A DNA stretch of 64,000 bases from Oncomelania hupensis (taxonomy: Eukaryota; Mollusca; Gastropoda; Littorinimorpha; Pomatiopsidae): positions 32,290,727 through 32,354,726 of the forward strand of contig CM072527.1 in NCBI GenBank assembly GCA_036898135.1, in the 5' to 3' direction. Under the pieces are notes generated by a model. That model saw only the letters and a list, made by a program, of their open reading frames with translations, was not told the DNA's origin and ran no database searches. Made by a program: the position numbers and the translations under genes. Shown here piece after piece: positions 10,902 through 21,920 of the stretch. The stretch's first letter is position 1, and each line of letters begins with the position of its first letter.

Positions 10902-11579
10902 ATGACTGGATCTACTATGTCTTCCAAACTGTCTTCCCCGGAAGATTTTTTGATTTATTCCTCATCCTCTAACCCACTAGCATCGTCCTCTTCCTCTTCC
11001 TCAAATTCTTCAGTTTCGTCTTTTCCCGCAATCATCTCGTCACCTAACCTATTATTCTCCTTCTCTGACCAACTCTCTTCACCGTTTTCTACTTCTTCCT
11101 TTTTGACGTATTCATCCTCTTCTTCTGATTCGTCTTCTAGGTTAAACTCTCCACCTTCCACCTCTCTACCTTATTCTACCCTCCCCTCTTCATTGCCCTC
11201 TATCTCATCTTCTTTCTCTTTCTCACCCAATGCCTCCTCCTCCTTCTCCTTCTCCCAAGAACCAAACGTCCCAGACTTCATGGCACAGTACATGCTGGAG
11301 TACTTTAACCATCCGTACGTTATTGCCGGGAACTGGATCTTCAAGGTCGGCCTCGTCATCGTCATTGGCTTCGGGTTGTTAGGCAACGTTCTCACTCTCC
11401 TGCTGCAGCACAGAATTTCCAGAGGAGGAGGCGGAGGAGGAGGAGGAGGAGGAGCAATATCAGTGTACATCGTCTGGTTGGCCGTGTCAGACCTATTGAC
11501 GTTGCTGGTTTCTGGCCTGGTGTGGTATCTCTACCTCTTTGACATCAATCTTATGAATATGCATGACGTCCTCTGCAAG
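10902..11579 (+). CDS. GPCR exon 1: N-terminus, TM1, TM2
   Basis: 226 codons. The ATG at 10902 is the first after an in-frame TAA at 10866. The first 120 residues are mostly Ser, Phe, Leu and Pro, with possible N-glycosylation sites at N35 and N110. No signal peptide is evident. TM1 has the GLLGNVLTLLL signature and TM2 has LAVSDLL. Intracellular loop 1 carries a run of 10 Gly (175-184) from a (GGA/GGC)n repeat at about 11424-11454. The exon ends CTCTGCAAG|GTAAAT just after the conserved Cys225 that would bond to loop 2. Alternative internal Met codons exist (residue 6). Confidence 0.9.
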
Positions 11580-12871
11580 GTAAATAGGGGTGGAGGTGAA
11601 AATAATAATAAAATAAAATAACAGCTGCCTGCACTGAAATAAAACGTTAAAACGCTCATCTATGCTATTTGTTCTCAGTTGCACGGGTCTTCTCTAATAA
11701 GATCATACTTAAGATTTTGTAATGCCTAGAACAAGAAGAATATCACAAGTTCACGCTTAATACTGTCACTACAATATGTTGGCATCTTTTTGAGGTCATT
11801 GCTAACACTTTTTTCCCCTTCACAGCTCATATTCTGGCTGTCCTACTTAGTGGCAGCGACATCATCGTGGATCCTAGTCGCCATGACGACGCAGAGAGCG
11901 GTGGCCATCTTGTGGCCTCACAGCAAGATGGCTGCGTGCAGGCCTCTGGCCGCCCGCGTCATTGTTCTTATCATCGGGATCGCCGCCTTCGCCATAACCG
12001 CGCACGTGCTGTACGGGAGGAAGATGGACGTGGGGGAGGGAGGGAGTGAGAGATGTAGATATGTCAACGACAATTACAAACGTTTTGCCTCCACGTGGTG
12101 GCCATGGATCGTTCTGGTCTTCACCTCCATCCTCCCTTTCTTTCTTATCATCGTGGCCAACGTCGTCCTCGTCACTGCTGTGAGTAGACTGTTAAGCCAA
12201 GGTCTGACGACGAACGTTTTGACTGCAATCACACAATAACAGTCAATATTTGCGAGTCATGATTTGAACTGGAGAATTGACGCTGCGAGTCGCCAGCAGT
12301 CACACTAAAACTTTTGTTGTAAACATGCGCACAGTCACTGCGCATAAACAAAAGCACGAGAGTTGTTACCCTTGCTGCGCCGAAAGTCAAAAAGCAGCAA
12401 CAAAGAATTTTTGCACTAGCGGTAGCATTTCATGTTCTAAGTGCAGAGAAAAAGACAATATTCCATAAATATTTATGTGACTGTATCATCTCTATTATTT
12501 CACAGGTATTTTTCACCGGGCCGGTCTTGGAATTATTAGCGATTTTTTTTTCTCGCAAGATCACGTGACCAAAGAAGCGCGTTTCATTGGTTCCCATGCT
12601 GAGTGACTCGCAATCAGTTGGTCGAAATTAGGGCATGTTCTAAACGTAGACAATCATCGCAAATCACGCTGCGAACTGAACTGACTGAGATAACTCCGTC
12701 ATAGTCTCACGAAATCAGTGACCCTTATGATTTCAATCAAAATGTTTCTCATCAGACCTTGCCTTTAGTCCTAATACAACGTAATTAGTGTTGTTCTGTG
12801 AGTTGCTTCATTCTTCTTCTTCTTCTACTAAGCCTACTACTAGGCATTTACTACTACTACTAATAGGCTTT

Positions 12872-12912
<41 letters not shown>

Positions 12913-13020
12913 GACGTTTACTACTACTACTAGGCTTTTGCTACTACCTCTACAACTACTACTACTAGGCTTTTTACTACTACTACTACTAGGCTTTTAC
13001 TACTACTACTAATAGGCTTT

Positions 13021-13070
<50 letters not shown>

Positions 13071-13208
13071 GGCTTTTACTACAACTACTAGGCTTTTGCT
13101 ACTACCTCTACAACTACTACTACTAGGCTTTTTACTACTACTACTACTACTACTACTACAACTAGTCTTTTACTACTATTACTACTACTACTACTATTAC
13201 TACTACTG

Positions 13209-13267
<59 letters not shown>

Positions 13268-14817
13268 TCTTCTGCGTTGGACACACAACCATGTCTACTG
13301 GAGCACAGTGACTGCCAAGAACTTGGTGCCGAAATCGGTTTGTTCAGGCCTGTTCTGACGCAATGTCTCTAAAAAGTGGGCAGGTCTGAAAAATTTACTG
13401 TGAATCTTGATCATAACCTCATTCACATGGGTCTGTGTCAGAGAGACCCAGTTTTTGTTTTCTTCTTTTCGCCAGCCCACAATGGCCAGTGCGCAGGCGG
13501 AAGGTAATAGTCTGATTTCTCCGGTCTAGTGTTTTCATATGATAAGGCATTCGTTCTTCTACGACAGCCTTTTCACCAAGTTTATTTCGTTACTTTAAAA
13601 CGAGTTTCAAAAAGGAAAGTATGCATCCCCTGATCATAGAGCTGCTTACTTGCCGCAGTGAAAAAACCAAGGCGTAGCCTCCACAATTAACGAGGACGCC
13701 TTAGAAGCCATTTCCCGCTGTGCTGTCAAGACGACCATCTGCTGGCCAAGCGGGACTGTAAACATGTTGTCCACCAAAACCAGATTGAATATGAAGTTGT
13801 CCCCTATACGCACTGTGTCCGGGGACGTTAATTTATCCACTGAACTGAACTCCTGTTGCAAGCGCATTTTCTTGACTTCACTGCACCACCTGCTGACCTT
13901 GAAACTGTTCACTCATTGACACACCCCATCTCGTGCATTGCGCTTCGCGTCCCAGGCGCAACCTGCAGGTTACTGGTGTTGACTGACGTCAAAAGAGGAC
14001 TGTGGTGGAGAGGGGAGTGGGGGGTGGGGGGGTGGAGATAGGTATATTTAGATCAACTCTTGAAGGAAGACATACAGATTGTGTAAAACACATGTAGTAT
14101 TGGTAGCATCTTGAACACAATCCTTATTAGACGTTGCCCTCCGTGGGATGAGGGAATGATAGGAAAGATTTATCTCCCCCTCTCTGCTGCCCATAGTGTG
14201 CATTTGCGGACTTGTGTCATAGATACAGATGGTCATTCCGCTGTGCTGAGTTCTCAGCTCGTCAGTGTAAGAGCTGGTCTTGCTTAAAATCAAATGACTT
14301 GTGTGGGTTTTGTTTCAATAGCATCAGAAGGCACCAGAATGAAGTCCTCAGAAGAAAAAAAAAAACATTTTTTTTAAAAAGCGAAACAATTATTCACAAC
14401 TAAACATTACCTGTGAATACAGTTTTTCATAACCACTGCGTGAATTGGACTCATTGGAGTATTTTAAAAATATATTGTTTACAAAAATATTGAAGACGAA
14501 GCTTATTTTTGGGGGTAAAGGTGTCTGCTGGCGAGATTGATAACACTGGCCCTGACAAAAGGGAATAGTGTGACGCACCTAGGAGGGTGATGATGAAACC
14601 TGCAGGTGGGCCACTCTATCCCCCTTTTGTCAGATGTTCTACTGCCTAAAATAAACACAACAGCTTTAGGTCGCCAAGATATCCCTTTCTACAAACACTA
14701 TATACGTATCTCTTATATCAAGTAACAAACCACGTCCTTCTGCAAGACACACCTCTGCAGCTGAAATGGCAGACTGTCTATGGCCACAAATATCCCTTCT
14801 TCCAACAAAGCAATGTT

Positions 14818-14864
<47 letters not shown>

Positions 14865-14865
14865 A

Positions 14866-14924
<59 letters not shown>

Positions 14925-14978
14925 ATTGAGGGTAAGAGCAGAAGAAGAATAACAAGAAGAAAAAGAAGATGATGATGT

Positions 14979-15024
<46 letters not shown>

Positions 15025-17869
15025 AAAATAGAAATTTTATTTTTATTTTTGACACTTTATTGTCCCTTTTTATAAGGAAATTCTGGGACGCCACCCCTGG
15101 AGAAGGCGTAGTCGTCCAAACCCAAACTACCTAATAGTATTAGTTGTGTTTTTGAAATGACGAAGAAGATCGTTAGTTAGGTATTCAATTCATAGTTAAA
15201 AGGGTCCAGCGGACTGCAAAGAGCCGAATCATAACAACAACTTGGTCGAAAGAAAGCTCACTCCTGATACTTACAAAAAATCTGCTGAAACAACGCTAAC
15301 GGTAACACAGAAGATACTCCACCAGGCGGTCACTTTACACTAAAGGCATCCAATGCAAGGGATGTTAAGACAGTACTCTAATTTATCGAACATTTACAAA
15401 AGCAAAAAAAATATAAACAGCATTATACAATATTAACAAAACACATGCATATAAAATACATACATTATTAAATAATAATACCATAGAAAGCCCGAGTGAC
15501 CATTTGGCAGAAAGCGTTCAATATCCCCAAGCTGACCCAACCGATCCCCTAAACAAATGAGGAGTTTTGGGAGAGTTTTCAAGAGAAAAAAAAGATAGGT
15601 GATGTAACATCAGAAATGTTGACGACAAAGATGTGGTAACTCAGCTTAGAGATAAACAGATAGTATTGAATAAAACCTGACGTTAAGTTACCAGCCCTCT
15701 AAAGGAAAGTTTGCATATGTTAAATTAACCTCCTTGAGACGTTCACTCCCGAGACAACCAAGCAGACCTCGCTAAACAAGAATGTTAGTTAGCTTATTCG
15801 ATCATCTGACCAGGGTCTCTTGACCGTTAAGCAGCCATGCAACTCATATCTCTCTTGGATCTATCCTGCGTCCATTCTCTGACACTCGAAGTCGAGACGT
15901 AACAGATCGTGTCCCACAGGTAGGACAGGAGAGCGAAATTTCCAAAAGGAGACTCATGTGATCGCGAGAGCGAGATTACTAGCCACGAGAATTAAATGAT
16001 TGGTCGGAGATGACGTAGAGACCCCTGCATATCCCCGTATACGGCGCTTTAGCCAGTCAATCGAATACGAAGTCTGGAGTTACGAGGGTCAAAAAGGAGC
16101 AAACTGAAGTGAACGATTATCCTCGGCCATCACCAAGAAAGTGATAGACCGAGACGGTTTCACGATTCCCAGAGACTAGAAGTTAACACCAGTAGTTTCT
16201 AGTACGTGTATGTTTATATATTATGTTGATTGCCATGTATTAGTATGTTCATGTTATATGTATTTACAGAAACTGATTATTGTTTTTAACATGTTGTGCG
16301 TGTTGCTTTATATATCTTAGCCTTAAGATTCGGATCGTAGTGTGCATATGGGAAACTCAGCAGGTGTCTGATGCTATAGACTCCTTGCCGAGGGCACCAC
16401 ATGCCAATATCTGAATAGAATATTGTAGCCAGAGTTCTGAGTTTTACAGTTCAGCTCTGGGACGGTTTGTGGAGTCAACGCATGACGGTGGCTCCCGGGG
16501 AAAAGAAGGAGATCATCTAGATTCTACCTCGCCACGTCCTGCCCCGTGGCTACACGACTCACCCGATCCTCCTGAGAGCGACCAGACTCCCTCAGAGAAC
16601 CACCAGACTCAAGCACTCGCAGACGCAGAACAGCTAAGTCCCTCTAGCTCTCAACTCCAACTGAAGTAGAACTCATCGGAACAATATTAGACCATCGGAA
16701 CAACATTAGACCACTGGAACAATATTAGACCATCAAACCATAGAACTGCTTAGCAAATGATGAAGAAGAACTGCTAAAGAAATTGCCCAACACATTGAAC
16801 AATTATAGTTATTAATTTACATTTAATTGAAGTCTTGTTACATTTATGTTGAACATATAAAAGTTGAAATTACATACATATACGACTGGTGTCATTCTAT
16901 TTGTATTGCTGTGTGTCCACTAACTCTTCTTCTCTTGAGACCAAGTAAACTAGTCCTTTGATTAGTAAAAAGCATTTCTTAAAGTGAGCCAAATGATACT
17001 TTAAAACCCGAGAACAAATATAAATTTAATGTGACCAAACACCGTGATTAGTCTCTCACATCGCTTTGGAATTTTGGTAAAAGAATGTCTGATAGAGGTA
17101 GCTTAACGCCCCATCTATCTACAAGTCTTACTCCCCTTGTAAGATAAGCGTATCTTCTCCAGGATATCATCACAGGTGACCGGTCTAGCGAAGAAGATAG
17201 TAGTTTGATAGAAGTAAGAACAGATTAGGAATGAGAAAAAACAAAGGAAAAAGACAGCAACAGTGGGAATTTAAAGCACTACATTTGCAGAAAGTGGGGA
17301 TACTATTTGTACAGACAACCCCATCCTCCCCCCCCCCCCTCGCATCCCAACGGGGAGAGTTTGGGAGGGAAGGGGAGAGGGGGGGGGGGCTGAAGAAGAA
17401 AAAGAGAAGAAGAAGAAGTAGCAGAAGAAGAAGATTTTTTTAGATTTTTTTAAAAGATTAGATTTAGATTTAGATTTTTAGATTTTAATGCTTTATTGTC
17501 CCTTTTTATCGGGAAATTCTGGGCCGCCTCCCCTGTGGAAGGCGTAGTCGCAGCCTGTTGCGCGCCCAAACCCAACCTACCTAACATTAGCTTAGATTTT
17601 TGAAATTTAGAAATTCTTTACATATTTTGAAATTTTTTGAAATTTTGCTGGGGGAGCAAACCGGAGCACCCGGAGAAAAACCCCCGAGACGTTGCCCGAG
17701 TCGAAAGTAAATAATATTCGGAGAAACATAACGCCCCGATGCAGGATCGAACCCACACCTGTCAGGCGCCATTGGTTTCTGGCCTGTGGACAAGGCAAGT
17801 TAGTCCCGCCTTAGCCCACTTGGCCACAACGAAGAAGAAGAAGAAGAAGAAGAAGAAGAAGAAGAAGAA

Positions 17870-17909
<40 letters not shown>

Positions 17910-18699
17910 TCCATTCATAAGCACCCATTGCACATAGCTGCGATCGAAAGAAAGTATACTCCAGGCACACGCTGCGCAGCAGGCCAAAGTATGTCTTTTG
18001 TCCCTTGAAGGGAGGTAAGCGAGGTTAGCAGCCTGCTCAGTTACAGTGTCGGTGAAAGACTCCAAACGGAAAAGTAAGTTTCACCTCCTCTAGGCGACGA
18101 ATTAGGTCACGCTGTATTTGTTTCTAGGTCAACTGTCTTTTATGAACCGTCTGAGAATTTTTCCGAACCGTTTATTGACGCCGGATAGTGTCCTCACTTG
18201 GTTTCATACAAATTAAGAATCCAAGAAGGCAAATGGGTTTTTGGGGCGGTAAAAGCATTTTTGTAGAGAAAAGGGTTAGGGCAAGGGCTAGAAATATATC
18301 TACAACTAACCCTTACCCGAACCCTTGTAGCAATATTCCGCTCTTTCCGTCACTTTTAAACAGTAGTGCGCTTGGCATCCGCGGCTAGCAGCGAGCCCAA
18401 AGTATACTTTGAAGGGATGGAGGGAATACTTTCACCTGCTGCTAGCGGGAGTTTTGGCGATACTTTGTACCGATCGCAGCAATGTGTATTACCTCTCATA
18501 AGACGCAGCATCGTCCAAGCTAGCGTCATGCTCAGAACGCACAAGGACCTCCTTCTTCTTCTCCTCATGCTCCTCCTTCTTCATCTTTTTCTTCTCCTCC
18601 TTCTTATTCTCCTTCTTCATAATTCTTCTTCTTGTTTTTCTTGACTTTCTAGTTTTTCTTCTTCTTCTTCTTCTTCTTCTTCTTCTTCTTCTTCTTCTT

Positions 18700-18730
<31 letters not shown>

Positions 18731-19608
18731 AATTTTCATCTTTTTCTTTTTAATACTGTGGAAGGCCCCAACTTCGACGAAAAGAGTCAACATTTTGTCT
18801 GGTTACATGCACCTTGTGCGTGTGTAGGTGGGCATGTAGAAACGACGTTACCCTGAAACACACATGAAACTCCACATGGTTTCTTTTGACTTTTTTGGAA
18901 GGCCGCTCTATTTTGACGTCAAAATAGTTCCCCGTTGAGTTAGAGCTGTTCTAGGATTAGGGTTAGGTTAAGGGTTAGGGTTTGGGTTAGGGGTTAGGGT
19001 TAGGGATAGCTTCAAAAAATGGAAAATGTCAAAATAATTTCAAAGAAATGGAAAGTGTGTCAAAATAATCTCTGGTTTTTTTCACAACAGTCATCAGAAC
19101 GTCGTTTCTACACACATGTGTGTGTGGGGATGGGGGGTGGGAGGGGTGGGTTGGTGAGTGGTGTGTGTGTGTGTGTGTGTGTGTTTGTGTGTGCATGTGT
19201 TTTATTTATTTATTTTTTTGACAAAAACATGCCGGTCGTCCTCGACGAAATTCGTGACCTTTCACCTTTACATACTAATAAGCGGGACACAAAAACTGCT
19301 GACATTACCGACAGAAAGTAGTCTCCCATTGACGCAAGTTACAAAAGGTTCTTAAATGTTTTCAAAAACAATTTTTATTTTATTTTTACAGGTGGGTCAG
19401 TCTTTGAGAGAGGCCAAGCGCAATTTGGCGACCCAGGGCACCGAGGACCAGTTCCAGAAGCGGCAGCGAAAGACCTCTGGTATGACCTTGACCCTCATAT
19501 GCGTGTCCTTGGCCTTCCTGATCTTGACCTCTCCCCTCTGCTTCATATTCCTTGTGGATATGCCATCGTGGACTGACGTTCCCATGCCTTCACCGCAGCA
19601 GGTTTTCT

Positions 19609-19664
<56 letters not shown>

Positions 19665-19701
19665 CAACAACAACAATAACAACAACAACAACAACAACAA
19701 C

Positions 19702-19769
<68 letters not shown>

Positions 19770-20618
19770 GGCACTTCCCCCACCCCCCTCCCGTTGGGGT
19801 GCCGGGGGTTTCAGTATAAATAGTATCCCCACTTTCTGGAAATTTAGTGCTTGAAATTCCCACTGTCGCTGTCTTTCTCATTTGCTCTTTCTCATTCCTG
19901 CTCTGTTCTATCAATCTGCTATACTATCTTCTTCTTTGCTAGACCAGTCCCCTACCTTTTTTCTTGAAAACTCTTCCGGGACAAGACTCCTTATTTGTGT
20001 ATGAGGTCTGTTGGATCAGCTTGGGAATATTGGACGCTTTCTGCCAGGTGGTCACTAGGGCTTCCTAAGATGTTATTATTTAGCAACGTAGGCATTTTAT
20101 ATGTATGTTTTTTTTTTGATAATTTATGATGTTTGTATTCAATTTTGTTTTTGTAAAAGGGGGTTCGATAAATTAGAGTATAGCCTCAGCGTCCCCTGCG
20201 TGGGATGTCTTTATTGTAAAGTGACTGGCTGGTGGAGAGCTTTCAGTTTTACCACTAGGGTTGTTTCAGCAGATCTTTGATGCGGATCAGGGGTTGTCCG
20301 GTCCTGATTTGGCTTGGAAGAGTCCGCTGGACCTAAAGCAATAATCATGTAATGTAATGTACCTCCTCCCCCCATCCCCTCCTCCCCCCAAAGTCTGTTT
20401 ACGGTAACATAGGTTGATTTTAAATTTTTAAAAAGTCGGTAGGTCGGCTTTAATTTTTTTTTTACATCTTTTTTACTTGGGTGCGCATTTTTGTGTTCTT
20501 TTTCAATTTTTTATCTAGACGAACCCAAAGAAAAGTTTAGGGTCGCGCCTAAAAATTTGTGTCGGTCGGTATACCGTAAACAGACATTTTTGTTGTTGGC
20601 CTAATGATAATAATACAA

Positions 20619-20662
<44 letters not shown>

Positions 20663-21802
20663 AATGATAATGATGACGACGACGATGATGATGATTATAC
20701 TTAATTTAATGGGGTATTAAGTAGTGGCTTTCAATGTTTCACCGCATGATCATTACACGATGAAAGCTGATCCTCGCTAGGGATGCCGTAGAAAGCGTAC
20801 CTATATATCGTACATAGAAAAAGGGTGGGAACACCCCGCTTCTTTGGCGAAAAGATTGCAGACGGCTTATTGTCAAACGGCCTAAGGGTGAAATTATACT
20901 GCCACGCGCGACTGAAGTGCGGACCGAAAAAAGTCGTGTCCTCTTCTTTATTTCCTATCGGTGATTATACTGACACGACTAGACGTAAAAAGTCGCGCGG
21001 ACGAAAAAAGACGTGCATGCATGCAGCTCTCCTATCGAAGTGTTTCGTTCATCCAGTCTGTTTCCTGCCAAGATTGAGGACATTACATTACATTACATGA
21101 TTATTGTTTTAGGTCCAGCGGACTCTTCCGAGCCAAATCAGGACCGGACAACCCCTGATCCGCATAAAAGATCTGCTGAAACAACCCTAGTGGTAAAACT
21201 GAATACTCTCCACCACCCAGTCACTTTACAATAAAGACATCCCACGCAGGGGACGGCTGAGGCTTCACCCCAACTTATCGAACCCCCGTTTACAAAAACA
21301 AAATAGAATACAAACATCATTATAAATTATCAACAAAACACATACATATAAAATGCCTACATTGCTAAATAATAACATCATAGGAAGCCCTAGTGACCAC
21401 CTGGCAGAAAGCGTCCAATATTTCCAAGCTGATCCAACAGACACAAATAAGGAGTCTTGTCCCGGAAGAGTTTTCAAGAAAAAAGGCAGGAGACTGGGCT
21501 AGCGAAGAAGACGATAGTATAGCAGATTGATAGAACAGAGCAGGAATGAGAAAGAGCAAATGAGAAAGACAGCAACAGTGGGAATTTAAAGCACTAAATT
21601 TCCAGAAAGTGGGGATACTATTTATACTGAAACCCCCGGCACCCCAACGGGGGTGCCAAGATTGAGGACGAAAGATTGATTGTGGCGGTGCGCTGCAGAG
21701 AATTGATATATAACAAAGCGGACAAAAATCACAGCAATCGGGAACTTATTTAAAAAGCATAGGAAAACATCGCTAGGGAAATGGGAAACGAAGGTAAATT
21801 TT

Positions 21803-21853
<51 letters not shown>

Positions 21854-21889
21854 TAGGCATGAATGAGCAAACATTTGCATAGGAGGGTG

Positions 21890-21920
<31 letters not shown>

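Larger units (their letters stand above)
12180..19391 (+). other. GPCR intron 2 (7.2 kb)
   Basis: Begins GTGAGTAG and ends TTTTTATTTTATTTTTACAG. It contains a large (ACT)n tract, two repeat A pieces, two LINE-tail fragments, a reversed SINE, a (TTAGGG)-like patch and several trinucleotide runs. The unlabelled parts 13264-14816, 15601-17170 and 18060-18540 hold no gene I can support. Confidence 0.85.

Noticed and set aside
16469..16669. A 66-residue Pro/Ser-rich frame
   Set aside because: No start context, splice partner or similarity recognised. Could be part of an old LTR element, but no ends were found.
18950..19012. A telomere or chromosome end
   Set aside because: The TTAGGG-like run is short and degenerate and lies inside an intron with unique sequence on both sides.
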